DNA of 64,000 bases from assembly GCA_951812525.1 (NCBI GenBank), contig OX638316.1, forward strand, positions 3,156,506 to 3,220,505. Direction: 5' to 3'. Below the pieces are notes generated by a model. It was given only the letters and a program-made list of their open reading frames with translations, did no database searches and was not told where the DNA came from. A program made the position numbers and the translations under genes. Shown one piece after another: positions 32,534 to 41,176 of the stretch. The DNA is from an uncultured Poribacteria bacterium. Lineage in GTDB: Bacteria > Poribacteria > WGA-4E > WGA-3G. Position 1 is the stretch's first letter, and each line of letters begins with the position of its first letter.

Positions 32534-34837
32534 ATGAAACGGCAAGTTTCAAATCAAAAAATCAGCGTGGCTATTTTCACAGCATTATTGTTCATTCATA
32601 TTATACACGGTGTGGCTTATGGACAGTTGGAGTTTGCAGAAGGTAACGCAACCACTCGTGAAATAGCGGAAAATACACCCGTATGCCGAGATATTGGGTC
32701 GCCATTGAGATATTCCGCGGAGGAAGCCGAGGACTGCATTGACATCTGGCTACGTGGTCCCGATGCGAAATCATTCGCTATTGCTCTCCCTTTTCGTGGC
32801 GGTGTGCAGTTGAAAACTAAGTCCCGATTGAACTATGAAAAAAAGAACTTCTATGAAGTTACTCTCTCCATCATAGACATGGAAAACCCAGAAAACGCAG
32901 ACAGAATCACGGTGAACATTATCGTGACGAATGTTAATGAAGTCCCTGTTTTTTCCGAGGAGATGGATGAGGCAGCGGTGAACCGTGTCCACCGCTCGAT
33001 TCCAGAAAATACACCGGTCGACATAGACATTGGTCCGCCGGTGTCAGCGACAGATCCTGACGGTGCTGAGGTCGTCTTAACATACAGTGTGCGCGGGTTT
33101 GACGCCGAGATGTTTGAGATTGATAATCGGACAGGTCAGTTAAGAACCAAGATGCCCCTTGACTATGAAGCTTTTGAGCATGAACCGCGCACGTATTTTG
33201 TAGAGGTTGAGGTGTCCGATGGTAGTGCATCTACTAAAACTGAAGTTTGGATTGATGTCGAGCCCGTAAATGAATTCGCACCGATGTTCATAGAAGGAGA
33301 CGCGGCGACACGCGAGATAGACGAAATAACAGGGGTCGGCGTGAATATCGGTGAGCCTGTGACAGCGACGGATATGGACGCTGGTGAGACTTTAGAATAC
33401 AGTCTTGGTGATGCTGGAGTGTTTGAGATTGATAGTCGGACAGGTCAGTTGCGAACCGGTTCTGAACTGGATTATGAAACCAAGCCATCCCATGTTGTGA
33501 AAGTTATAGTCTCAGACGGTGATCGCATAGACAGCATTATTGTCACGATACAGATCTTAAGTGATATTGTGGAAATACCCGATTCCAGTTTGGCATGGGC
33601 GATCCGTAGGGCACTTGGCTTGAGAAATAGTGCTGACATCACAAAAAGCGCAATGGCACAGTTAACGACGCTACGTGCTGACAGCGAGCTTTTTAGAGGA
33701 CGTTCTGTGCCACGTGATCTCACTGGATTGGGGCATGCAACGAACCTAACGCATTTAAATCTCAGTGGTGATAGGATAGCTGACCTCACCCCGATTGCCG
33801 GATTAACGAACCTGATATCGTTGAGGCTCTACAGTAATGAATTCTCTTCTCTTACCTCACTTGAAGGCTTGACGAGCCTCAAAAGTCTCGATCTCTCGTA
33901 TAATCGGATAAGCGATATAACTTCGCTCAAAGGTTTGACGAACCTTGTTGAATTGTTTATCCAACTCAATGAAATACAGGATATTACGCCACTCAAGGAC
34001 ATGACGAACCTCAAGACGTTATATCTTTCAGAGAATAATGTAGAAGATATTACAGCTCTTGAAGGTTTGACGAACCTAACTCGATTGTTTCTCAGCGCCA
34101 ACAGTATACAGGACATTACACCACTCAGCGGCATGACGAACCTCGAGACGTTATATCTTTCAGAGAATAATGTAGAAGATATTACAGCTCTTGAAGGTTT
34201 GACAAACCTCAAGTATCTACATCTCAGTTACAATCGTAGCCTTACGGATGTCAGTCCCCTCGCTGGATTAGTCAATCTTGAGATATTATATCTCTTCGGG
34301 TGTCCGATTGAGGATCTCACACCGCTGGCTGATCTCACAGCCTCTATTGATGTTGTGAGAGGATCTGCTCCACCAGTAAATGGAGACGCAATTGATTCCG
34401 TTTTGGATCCAGCGATGCTTCAGACGTTAGACAGAGAAATGCTACAGGCGCGGCTACAGGAATTGCGTGCTGAGAGCGACGGATCTTTGAAGTATCTACG
34501 AGCAATTGCTATGCTTGAGAGTGCTTTGGCGTCGATGTCTCCAGACCAGACGGTACTACTGTCAAACTATCCGAATCCCTTCAATCCAGAAACATGGATA
34601 CCTTACCACTTGGCGAAGTCTACCGATGTACATGTTACCATCTATGATATGTACGGCACCGTTGTCCGTCATTTAGAGATGGGGCATCAATCAGCAGGTT
34701 ACTACACGAGTCGTAGCCAAGCGGCATATTGGGATGGTTGTAATGATTTCGGAGAACGCGTTGCGAGTGGTGTTTATTTCTACCAGTTGCAGGCGGACGC
34801 TATATCTCCCATGCGGAAAATGGTTATCCTCAAATAA
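32534..34837 (+). CDS. Surface protein with cadherin-like, leucine-rich and FlgD-like domains
   Basis: This 767-residue exported protein has a signal peptide (cut near VAYGQ). It then has three cadherin-like repeats (residues about 30-350; motifs such as ATDPDGAEVVLTYSV and FEIDSRTGQLRTGSELDYE), and internalin-like 22-residue leucine-rich repeats (about 400-605; NLTHLNLSGDRIADLTPIAG). The last 90 residues are a FlgD-like domain starting LLSNYPNPFNPETWIPYHLA and ending GVYFYQLQA...KMVILK. The same end domain closes the 1108-residue protein at 55525 and resembles type IX secretion sorting domains. ATG 32534 has ACGGAG upstream. It probably mediates adhesion or protein recognition at the cell surface. 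Confidence 0.9.
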   Translation: MKRQVSNQKISVAIFTALLFIHIIHGVAYGQLEFAEGNATTREIAENTPVCRDIGSPLRYSAEEAEDCIDIWLRGPDAKSFAIALPFRGGVQLKTKSRLNYEKKNFYEVTLSIIDMENPENADRITVNIIVTNVNEVPVFSEEMDEAAVNRVHRSIPENTPVDIDIGPPVSATDPDGAEVVLTYSVRGFDAEMFEIDNRTGQLRTKMPLDYEAFEHEPRTYFVEVEVSDGSASTKTEVWIDVEPVNEFAPMFIEGDAATREIDEITGVGVNIGEPVTATDMDAGETLEYSLGDAGVFEIDSRTGQLRTGSELDYETKPSHVVKVIVSDGDRIDSIIVTIQILSDIVEIPDSSLAWAIRRALGLRNSADITKSAMAQLTTLRADSELFRGRSVPRDLTGLGHATNLTHLNLSGDRIADLTPIAGLTNLISLRLYSNEFSSLTSLEGLTSLKSLDLSYNRISDITSLKGLTNLVELFIQLNEIQDITPLKDMTNLKTLYLSENNVEDITALEGLTNLTRLFLSANSIQDITPLSGMTNLETLYLSENNVEDITALEGLTNLKYLHLSYNRSLTDVSPLAGLVNLEILYLFGCPIEDLTPLADLTASIDVVRGSAPPVNGDAIDSVLDPAMLQTLDREMLQARLQELRAESDGSLKYLRAIAMLESALASMSPDQTVLLSNYPNPFNPETWIPYHLAKSTDVHVTIYDMYGTVVRHLEMGHQSAGYYTSRSQAAYWDGCNDFGERVASGVYFYQLQADAISPMRKMVILK
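34015..34203 (+). repeat. 57-bp perfect internal duplication in LRR region
   Basis: Bases 34015-34071 and 34147-34203 are identical. The 132-base offset equals two 22-residue LRR units, indicating a recent in-frame duplication of repeat units. Confidence 0.85.
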
Positions 34838-35244
34838 TTATCCAATAATCCGTAGGGCGAGTTTTCGTATTTTTCCATTCTTGCCTGATAAGCGGGGTAA
34901 AATACGAGACTTCGCCCAACATAAAATGTAAACATAACCTAGTCTATTCCCAGACTAAATCCGGCGTTGATTCATGCGATCTGCATTCTAACCTTGCTGC
35001 CTTCACCTATACTTAGTAGGCGCGGTTTCCAACCGCGCCCTACCTATCTTGATATATATACTTTCCTTCCATTTCTTCCGTCTTCCTATTCTCTTCAGGT
35101 AAATCCCGTTTCCACCCACACGCCACCTTGGACCGGGCAACTGAATTTGCTTGAATTTTAATGTGTAATCCTTTACATTTTTAGCGAGGGGTGATAGAAT
35201 AAACAAATGGTTGCATATAAAACCGGTTGTCAAGGAATCTAACT
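34838..35244. other. Intergenic region with two palindromes and a promoter
   Basis: This 407-base gap holds a long imperfect inverted repeat (34854-34917; arms start GGGCGAGTTTTCGTATTTT) that may act as a terminator. It also holds the variable-arm palindrome GTAGGCGCGGTT-TCC-AACCGCGCC at 35016-35043. A possible promoter TTTACA (35172-35177), 17 bases, TAGAAT (35195-35200) precedes the dioxygenase gene. No gene is seen. Confidence 0.6.
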
Positions 35245-36084
35245 ATGAAAGTCGAAAAACCAAAAGAGAAATACGATCAGTTAATCGCTGACGGTTATTG
35301 TGTTATTGAAAATGTCTTGAAGGCAGAAATGCTTACCCAACTTCGGACTGTAACCGACGAACTACTCGATGCACAGACGGACGACCAACTCGCTGCCCAC
35401 CGCTCATCTGGAAGTATGATTAGCGTGTATATGCATTCGCTGTTCGCCGAACTGGTTGTTTACCCACGTGCTTTGCAGGCACTCGAAGCTTTGGGGTTCT
35501 TGAGACCAAAATGGTCGTCAGGATATGTCATCAGCAAGCCACCGCAGAGTCCGCCTCTGTTTTGGCATCAAGACTGGTGGGGATGGAACGATCCGTGCAG
35601 CTACACGGCTTTGCCTCAACAGTTGTTCCTTATGTACTATTTGGTTGACACAATGCCTTATAACGGTTGTCTCCGCGTGGTCAAAGGTTCGCACCTCAAT
35701 CGACACCCACTGCACGATATATTACCCGGTGCACACGGCGCGGATTTGCAACGCGTGGAAGACCCTAATCATCCAGCATACCAGCGCGTCCCTGGTGAAA
35801 TTGACCTACCCGTCAAGGCGGGTGACTTGGTTATTGGTGATTCTCGATTACTACACGCTTCGCATGGCAATCAATCAGGTGAACGCCGAACTGTGATTAC
35901 GCTCTGGTATCATCCGTTTTTTGCGTTATTGCCAGCAGAAATGCAGGCACATATCGGGAGACTTCGGCAGAAACTAGGCTGGTCGGATGCAGATTGGGAA
36001 CGTATTGCTGAACTCGCCCCCGTCTGTAAAGCCAAAGTCGAACCGTTAAAATGGAATCGGAATCCCGGGCCTGAATTAAAATAA
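35245..36084 (+). CDS. Phytanoyl-CoA dioxygenase family protein
   Basis: This 279-residue cytosolic Fe(II)/2-oxoglutarate oxygenase of the PhyH family hydroxylates an organic substrate using oxygen and 2-oxoglutarate. The iron facial triad is His108 and Asp110 (FWHQDWW) with His204 (SRLLHAS), and the 2-oxoglutarate-binding arginine is in SGERRTV (about 214). The N-terminus (DGYCVIENVLKAEML) is the usual family opening. All ligands are intact. PhyH genes are greatly expanded in Poribacteria and their substrates are mostly unknown. AAGGAAT precedes ATG 35245; a TTG six codons upstream is unlikely. Confidence 0.92.
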   Translation: MKVEKPKEKYDQLIADGYCVIENVLKAEMLTQLRTVTDELLDAQTDDQLAAHRSSGSMISVYMHSLFAELVVYPRALQALEALGFLRPKWSSGYVISKPPQSPPLFWHQDWWGWNDPCSYTALPQQLFLMYYLVDTMPYNGCLRVVKGSHLNRHPLHDILPGAHGADLQRVEDPNHPAYQRVPGEIDLPVKAGDLVIGDSRLLHASHGNQSGERRTVITLWYHPFFALLPAEMQAHIGRLRQKLGWSDADWERIAELAPVCKAKVEPLKWNRNPGPELK

Positions 36085-36098
36085 TTGCGTCCTAATAT

Positions 36099-36248
36099 TG
36101 TGTGTTCTGCTGATATATGTAGCATAAACTGTTAGTTTGTGCCGTGCTAAGTAAACGCTCTTGTGTGTTCTGCCGATGTAGCATAAACTGTTAGTTTGTG
36201 CCGTGCTAAGTAAACGCTGAGGTCTCGCAAACTAACAGTTTACGGTAC
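36099..36248. repeat. Tandem 60-bp duplication plus inverted copy
   Basis: A unit running from TGTGTTCTGC to GTAAACGCT occurs twice (about 36099-36159 and 36162-36219), differing by a small indel. Its core AAACTGTTAGTTTGTG is followed by an inverted copy, CGCAAACTAACAGTTTACGG, at about 36226-36245. Confidence 0.8.
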
Positions 36249-36290
36249 AAATCCTTTTGCCGACCTACTGGAATATAAAGAGAATTTGAT

Positions 36291-36319
36291 TTGAAAAAAG
36301 TCCTATTTCGTGATATGCT
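36291..36319 (+). promoter_or_regulatory. Putative sigma-70 promoter
   Basis: TTGAAA (36291-36296) and TATGCT (36314-36319) are separated by 17 bases, about 60 bases before the second dioxygenase gene. Confidence 0.5.
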
Positions 36320-36380
36320 TGCCGTAGATAAGCTTTAAGTTATTTCTATAGCCTTAACGCTTGAACGAAAGGAGTTTTCC

Positions 36381-37139
36381 ATGCCACAACCCCCGATTTT
36401 TCATGACTACACGTTTGGCGAACATGAGCGGAAAAAGTTGGATAGCGACGGGCATTATGTTTTTCCCGGATTGCTCACATCAGATGCCCAGGAAAAACTG
36501 ACGCACTCACTCTCGCATATTCTCGAACTTTCTCGCACGTCAAAGGAAGGACATGAGCCGAACCGATTTTCCGCAGAATACAACAGTTATCTCGAAAGTC
36601 TGATCCCACATCCGCAAATGCTTGAACTCGCACGGAAGGTCTTGGGTGAGGATATTCGATACGATCACTGTGTCAGTCTAAATCGACCGGGCGGTAATCG
36701 TGGCATTGGATGGCACAGCCACGGATACGGCGATGACGATCCGAGTTTAGGATTCGTCCGTATCTTCTTCTATGTCAACGGCTTTGAGCCAGACGATGGT
36801 GGATTGAAGGCTGTTCCGGGGAGCCATCTCTATCGGGATTCTAAAATCCAAGCGCGGACAGATGAGGATCTCCGAAAAGGATGGTTGGTAGGGAAAACGC
36901 ATCCAGAAACAGGTGAACCGTTAGAAATTGAGCCATTGTCGGCACCACCCGGTACGGTCGCATTGATGTGGACGCATGCTGCGCATGCGGTAAGTGAGAG
37001 AAAACCCAATAGTAATACACGGTGGTGTGTCGTCTATGCCTATCGGAACCCCGGAGAACCATCTGGTGCCCGTTGGATTACTCCTGAATTTGAGAAGAAA
37101 CCGATCCCGGGGGCAGAAGGATTGATGTCTCTTTATTAA
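36381..37139 (+). CDS. Phytanoyl-CoA dioxygenase-like protein with HxH motif
   Basis: This 252-residue PhyH-family oxygenase has a conserved fold, but the iron motif reads WHSHGYGDDD, so His112 is followed at +2 by His114, not the usual aspartate. The distal ligand region is MWTHAAHAVSER (His199 or His202, with Arg207 for 2-oxoglutarate). The jelly-roll core IFFYVNGFEPDDGGLKAVPGSH is typical. Either one of the following aspartates (118-120) serves as ligand, or the iron chemistry differs, as in halogenase-type variants. AAAGGAG precedes ATG 36381. A sulfatase follows after 41 bases. Confidence 0.85.
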   Translation: MPQPPIFHDYTFGEHERKKLDSDGHYVFPGLLTSDAQEKLTHSLSHILELSRTSKEGHEPNRFSAEYNSYLESLIPHPQMLELARKVLGEDIRYDHCVSLNRPGGNRGIGWHSHGYGDDDPSLGFVRIFFYVNGFEPDDGGLKAVPGSHLYRDSKIQARTDEDLRKGWLVGKTHPETGEPLEIEPLSAPPGTVALMWTHAAHAVSERKPNSNTRWCVVYAYRNPGEPSGARWITPEFEKKPIPGAEGLMSLY

Positions 37140-37141
37140 GA

Positions 37142-37170
37142 ATAGTAGGCATACGCCGTATGCCGTAACC
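37142..37170. repeat. Short palindromic intergenic repeat, copy 3
   Basis: This is the third copy of the element at 14036 and 19430, reading ATAGTAGGCATACGCCGTAT and then GCCGTAACC; the arms GGCATA/TATGCC pair fully. It sits between the dioxygenase and sulfatase genes. Confidence 0.75.
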
Positions 37171-37180
37171 GAAAGCCGCC

Positions 37181-38599
37181 ATGCCACAAAATAAACCACA
37201 CATTCTTTTTCTCATCAATGACGAACACCGTCCGGATGTCCAGCCAATCGAAGGGGACACGGCAATCCGCATGCCGACACTTTCTCGATTTATGGAGGAA
37301 GGCACCTACTTCCGCAACGCTTATACACCGTCACCGATCTGTGTTCCTGCTCGGCAAAGTTTTCTTTCCGGACTCTATCCACGTAACTGTGGGAGTCTCA
37401 ATTTCGGCGATCCGATGCCCACAGAGGTCAGAACAATTCCAGGGCAGTTAGGAAATTACGGCTACTACAGCTGCTGCGCCGGTAAAATGCACTTTGTTGG
37501 GACGGATGTGATGCACGGCTGGCGTGAGCGACTGGGACGCGACATCGTCGGTAATAATGGTTATCCATATCCGGCTGTTAAGGATGAACACTACGCTCAA
37601 ATTGAGCGGGAACCAGGGACGGGACCGAAGGAAAATAAAGTGATTCAGGAAGTTCGGGATGCTCAACCCGGCTTAGGACGTTGGATGCGTTATGACCAAT
37701 ACAATGTGGATGGCGCGCTGCTGTTCCTTGAGGAGTATTTCGTTGACGCCACCTACGATCGTCCTACGTCTAACCCGCTCTGTATGGCTGTGAGTCTCTT
37801 GGCTCCACACTATCCATACCAGTGTCCGCTCGACCTGTTCGATTACTACATGCAGCGCGTGGAACCGATCGTTGAAGAACCAAACGAGCAGTTTGAATGC
37901 GACGACTTTTTTTCGGTTCGAGTCGGTAAAGACGTTACCTACCGTCAGGCACATCGAGCGACCGCTGCCTACTACGGTATGATCGAGTGGATGGACGCAC
38001 AGTTTGGGCGCGTCATTGAGAAACTCGAACACCTGAACGTCTTAGACGATTTTATCATCGTTTTTCTCTCTGACCACGGTGAAATGCTCGGTACGAAAGG
38101 TGTCTGGGAAAAACAGAGTTTCTTTGAGGCTTCAGCACGCGTGCCACTTTCTATTTGGTCCCCGAAGCGGTTTGGACGAGAGCCAAAAATCGTTGAACAA
38201 AACGTCTCGTTGGTCGATCTCTTTCCGACTATATGTGAGTTGGCAGAGATTCCAGCTCCCGATGAAATTGATGGACACTCGCTCGTACCACTGATCGAAG
38301 GAGATGCAACCGACTGGCACGATACCGTTTACAGCGAACTTTGGCGTGCACAAAATGGACCGTCTGTGATGGTCAAAGAGGGCAGTTTAAAGTATTTCAG
38401 GTTTGATAACGACAAGGGTTGGCCCGAACAACTCTTTGATCTCTCCAAAGACCCCAATGAATGCGAAAACTTGATTGATGTCTCTGCCTATGCCGACGTA
38501 CTTTCAAAACTGCGAGCGAAAGCCACTGCATTACCTCCGCCGCGCCGGAAGGATGAAAATAACTGTTTCATTGACCCGCATCGCTCGATTACTATGTAG
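37181..38599 (+). CDS. Sulfatase
   Basis: This 472-residue arylsulfatase-type enzyme hydrolyses sulfate esters, probably on glycans. The formylglycine motif CxPxR is CVPAR with Cys54, Pro56 and Arg58, so it needs the formylglycine-generating maturase. Metal-binding residues appear in LINDEHRPD (Asn13, Asp14) and LSDHGEMLGTKG. GHSLVPLIEGD and the C-terminal LFDLSKDPNECENL are family hallmarks. There is no signal peptide, so it is probably cytosolic, unlike many polysaccharide sulfatases. It follows a PhyH gene; the pairing of dioxygenases with sulfatases recurs in Poribacteria. No maturase is in the window. Confidence 0.95.
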   Translation: MPQNKPHILFLINDEHRPDVQPIEGDTAIRMPTLSRFMEEGTYFRNAYTPSPICVPARQSFLSGLYPRNCGSLNFGDPMPTEVRTIPGQLGNYGYYSCCAGKMHFVGTDVMHGWRERLGRDIVGNNGYPYPAVKDEHYAQIEREPGTGPKENKVIQEVRDAQPGLGRWMRYDQYNVDGALLFLEEYFVDATYDRPTSNPLCMAVSLLAPHYPYQCPLDLFDYYMQRVEPIVEEPNEQFECDDFFSVRVGKDVTYRQAHRATAAYYGMIEWMDAQFGRVIEKLEHLNVLDDFIIVFLSDHGEMLGTKGVWEKQSFFEASARVPLSIWSPKRFGREPKIVEQNVSLVDLFPTICELAEIPAPDEIDGHSLVPLIEGDATDWHDTVYSELWRAQNGPSVMVKEGSLKYFRFDNDKGWPEQLFDLSKDPNECENLIDVSAYADVLSKLRAKATALPPPRRKDENNCFIDPHRSITM

Positions 38600-38649
38600 C
38601 ATCGGGTTTACATTAAGCCTCAATCACCTTGAGCCGCTTCAAAAGTGTA

Positions 38650-39117
38650 TTATCTGATAAAAGTTGTCGTTTTTCCACTATAGGCATCTTCAATACGTCG
38701 TGCGTGGTTCATAAGCAAATCTAATCCTTGTATCTCTTGGTAGGAAAAGTATCCATATTCGGTTGTTTCGTCACTGAGTCGAAGTTCACCACCCACAATT
38801 TCCGCTTCAAAACACAGTGCCACCAGCTGAATTTTGTTTCCGTCTCGGTACACGATTAACTCGTCTGGAGTTGTATAAACGCCGATTAAGCGTTTGATCG
38901 TGACATGCAAACCCGTTTCTTCTTCGACTTCCCGAACACATGTCTCACTTGCACTTTCGCCTGGCTCCATCCCTCCACCCGGTAAGCACCACTGGTTGTT
39001 ATCTTCGCGTCTCGTTAGTAGAATCTTTTCGCGATCCTCGTCAAAAATAACCGCTGAACACCCGACACGAATTGTGCCATTTTGCCCAACCCGATGTCCT
39101 ACAATAATTTTAGCCAT
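38650..39117 (-). CDS. NUDIX hydrolase
   Basis: This 155-residue protein is a NUDIX hydrolase, which cleaves nucleoside diphosphates linked to another group. The complete Nudix box is GGGMEPGESASETCVREVEEETGL (about 47-70). The N-terminus (IVGHRVGQNGTIRVGCSAVIF) and the following YTTPDELIVYRDGN loop suggest an ADP-ribose or sugar-nucleotide pyrophosphatase. The exact substrate is unknown. GGAG precedes ATG 39117. Confidence 0.95.
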   Translation of the reverse strand: MAKIIVGHRVGQNGTIRVGCSAVIFDEDREKILLTRREDNNQWCLPGGGMEPGESASETCVREVEEETGLHVTIKRLIGVYTTPDELIVYRDGNKIQLVALCFEAEIVGGELRLSDETTEYGYFSYQEIQGLDLLMNHARRIEDAYSGKTTTFIR

Positions 39118-39176
39118 TTCCGTTTCTCCATCTGTTTTTTGTGAGTATTTTTCGTCCTTTTTTACCCACCTAACCC

Positions 39177-39202
39177 GGTAGGCACGGTTTCCTAACCGTG
39201 CC
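39177..39202. repeat. Variable-arm palindrome GGCACGGTT
   Basis: GGCACGGTT and AACCGTGCC (39181-39189, 39194-39202) pair perfectly around TCCT, preceded by GGTA. It matches the pattern of the palindromes at 29875 and 35016 with different arm bases. Confidence 0.75.
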
Positions 39203-39298
39203 GGAAACGAGAAAAAAGGCGTAAAATCTGATAATTTCTTAAAACTAAATGACCCTATCCAGAGGAGTGCTATGTCTATAAAAAGGTGGCAACTTGGG

Positions 39299-40714
39299 TT
39301 ACAATAGATCGTTTGTCTCTATAAGCAATACGCCTTCTTTTTCTGCTCTCCGTTTAAGAGACTTCGTGAAACCATTCGCAGAGAATAGCATGTATCGCGG
39401 ATTACGCTTCCATTGCTCGGAAACTTTCGTAGCGTTTTCGATGAGATGATTTAGGACATTTTCTCCGACTGGCGCGCTCCACCATTTGCACTCGCCAAAC
39501 CAGTGACTATCGTCAACATTTTCTGTTAATACATCAATTTCATACCGTGATTCCCAATGTGATCCAACCCTTTTCGGAGCAACCTTTAGTTTTTCCATCC
39601 AATAGCGTTCGACGTATTGACGACAAATATCCTCAAAGATTTCTCCCATATACTGTGAGAGATTCGGAACTATCATCTGCTGATATACCAGATCTGCGTT
39701 CCCAGATTCGATGAGACTTCGGTTAGGTAAGACAAACCGGAACCAGAATTTGACGTAGTTATCCGCAATTTTATAAAGTCCTTTTCTACTTTTTTGGGGT
39801 GCCTGTTCACAGACAGATGTTTCGCGTTTGATTAACGCCAGTTCTCGAAGCACGCTGAGATATTTATTCGTATCTGTCGAGCGAAGTCCGATCCGTTGAG
39901 AAATTTCATTTAATCTTGTGGCACCGCCAGCGATTGCTTGTAACACGCTTGCATACGTTCTCGGTTCTCTGAGTTCCATGCTTAACAGAAAATTGACCTC
40001 ATCAAAGAGGTAGCTTTGAGGTGTAAGCAGTTCGTCTTTAATATGTTGTTCAAGCGTTCTGTGAGGGGCATTCAATCGATGATTTGAGGGACGCATCGAG
40101 AATCGATTGAGGTATGCCGGAATACCGCCGAGGATGCCATAAGCGATTAGTTTTTCCTGAGTGGAATATTCTGGAAAGAAATGTCCACTGTCGCGGTAAG
40201 ATAGCGATGTGAGTCGAAGTTGACCGGTACGTCGTCCATATAGCGGTGATCGTTCCGCTAGTATCTCCCGTTCCATAAAACTCACCTGCGATCCGCACAG
40301 AATCAAGAAGAGTTTACTATTTTTTCCATGTAGATCCCAGAAGCGTTGAATCAGTGAAGGAAGTGCGGCGTTATCTTCACAGAGATATTGGAACTCATCA
40401 AGTACTAAGACAAGCCGTTCTTTCTGTGCCTGTTGTGCAAAATAGATGAGAGTAGATTCCCAGTCATCAAAGACAAGATTTTGCAGCAGCGGTTCATCGA
40501 TAACATGTCGTGCGGTTTCGGTAAGTTGGCGCAGGTGATCTTGCTCTTTCAGCTGACTAGCGAGAAAATAGATACTTCTTTTGTTTTGGCAGAACTGCAA
40601 TAAGAGTTCTGTTTTCCCAACCCGCCTTCTGCCATATAATACGAAAAATTCCGCTATTTCTGATTGAAACATTCGCTCTAAAGCTGCTAATTCTTGGTGT
40701 CGATTAATGAACAC
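39299..40714 (-). CDS. ATP-binding protein, archaeal-ATPase/DUF234 type
   Basis: This 471-residue cytosolic STAND-like AAA+ ATPase has Walker A YGRRRVGKTELL (about 27-38) and Walker B RLVLVLDEFQYL. A winged-helix region follows (LNEISQRIGLRSTDTNKYLSVL, about 280-300). The C-terminal DUF234 nuclease-like domain has RYEIDVLTENVD and WFGECKWWSAPVGENVL, a pattern like the D-ExK endonuclease fold. Members occur in archaea and mobile regions, and the function is unknown. The start is GTG 40714 with GGAGA upstream. A perfect palindrome and a tandem 15-mer lie just upstream, suggesting autoregulation. It shows no neighbour partners. Confidence 0.9.
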   Translation of the reverse strand: MFINRHQELAALERMFQSEIAEFFVLYGRRRVGKTELLLQFCQNKRSIYFLASQLKEQDHLRQLTETARHVIDEPLLQNLVFDDWESTLIYFAQQAQKERLVLVLDEFQYLCEDNAALPSLIQRFWDLHGKNSKLFLILCGSQVSFMEREILAERSPLYGRRTGQLRLTSLSYRDSGHFFPEYSTQEKLIAYGILGGIPAYLNRFSMRPSNHRLNAPHRTLEQHIKDELLTPQSYLFDEVNFLLSMELREPRTYASVLQAIAGGATRLNEISQRIGLRSTDTNKYLSVLRELALIKRETSVCEQAPQKSRKGLYKIADNYVKFWFRFVLPNRSLIESGNADLVYQQMIVPNLSQYMGEIFEDICRQYVERYWMEKLKVAPKRVGSHWESRYEIDVLTENVDDSHWFGECKWWSAPVGENVLNHLIENATKVSEQWKRNPRYMLFSANGFTKSLKRRAEKEGVLLIETNDLL

Positions 40715-40734
40715 AGATGCTCTCCGTAAATGTA

Positions 40735-40770
40735 TTTAGAGTATTATACTCTAAAGTATTATACTCTAAA
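40735..40770 (-). promoter_or_regulatory. Operator-like palindrome and tandem repeat upstream of the ATPase gene
   Basis: TTTAGAGTA-TTA-TACTCTAAA (40735-40755) is a perfect 9-bp palindrome. GTATTATACTCTAAA is repeated in tandem at 40741-40755 and 40756-40770. On the minus strand this region provides TATAAT 17 bases from TGGACT, so repressor binding over the promoter is plausible. Confidence 0.5.
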
Positions 40771-40790
40771 GTATAATTAAAGTCCAGTAA

Positions 40791-40840
40791 AATCCATGAA
40801 ATCTTGGCAATCCTTGAGTCCCATAAATCACGGTTCAGAC
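40791..40840. repeat. AATCC nonamer array ending in TTCAGAC, copy 3
   Basis: Units AATCCATGA, AATCTTGGC, AATCCTTGA and others end in CGGTTCAGAC, like the arrays at 24898 and 24950. Confidence 0.6.
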
Positions 40841-41083
40841 AACCCACGGAATGCACGCGAGTCCTGGGGAATGCCACACGGCATTCATACCCAGGTGAAG
40901 TCCACATCAACTTCATACCGTTTCCGACTTAATTTTTCCGAATTCACGGAGGCTTCACGGAGGATTTTCTTGTAGTAGGCAGCCATTGACTTCGCAAAAA
41001 TAAAAAAACGCATTCTCCGTGAAACACAATTTTTAGGGGCATCTATTCAAAGGCAATGTGTAAAAAAAGACAGTCGCATTTAT

Positions 41084-41127
41084 GCGTGTGTTGTACCACA
41101 CGCCAAATGCCAGACGCGCATTTGGCG
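41084..41127. repeat. Two mutually exclusive hairpins
   Basis: GCGTGTG/CACACGC (41084-41090, 41097-41103) and CGCCAAATGC/GCATTTGGCG (41101-41110, 41118-41127) share CGC at 41101-41103. The first has a 6-base loop, the second 7. They cannot both form fully. Confidence 0.6.
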
Positions 41128-41176
41128 GACATTGATTTACGCCGAGAACCAAATTTGTCTTAGCTTTACATTTAAA

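Noticed and set aside
34854-34917. Insertion sequence end
   Set aside because: The inverted arms enclose only 25 bases and no transposase; it is better read as a hairpin or terminator.
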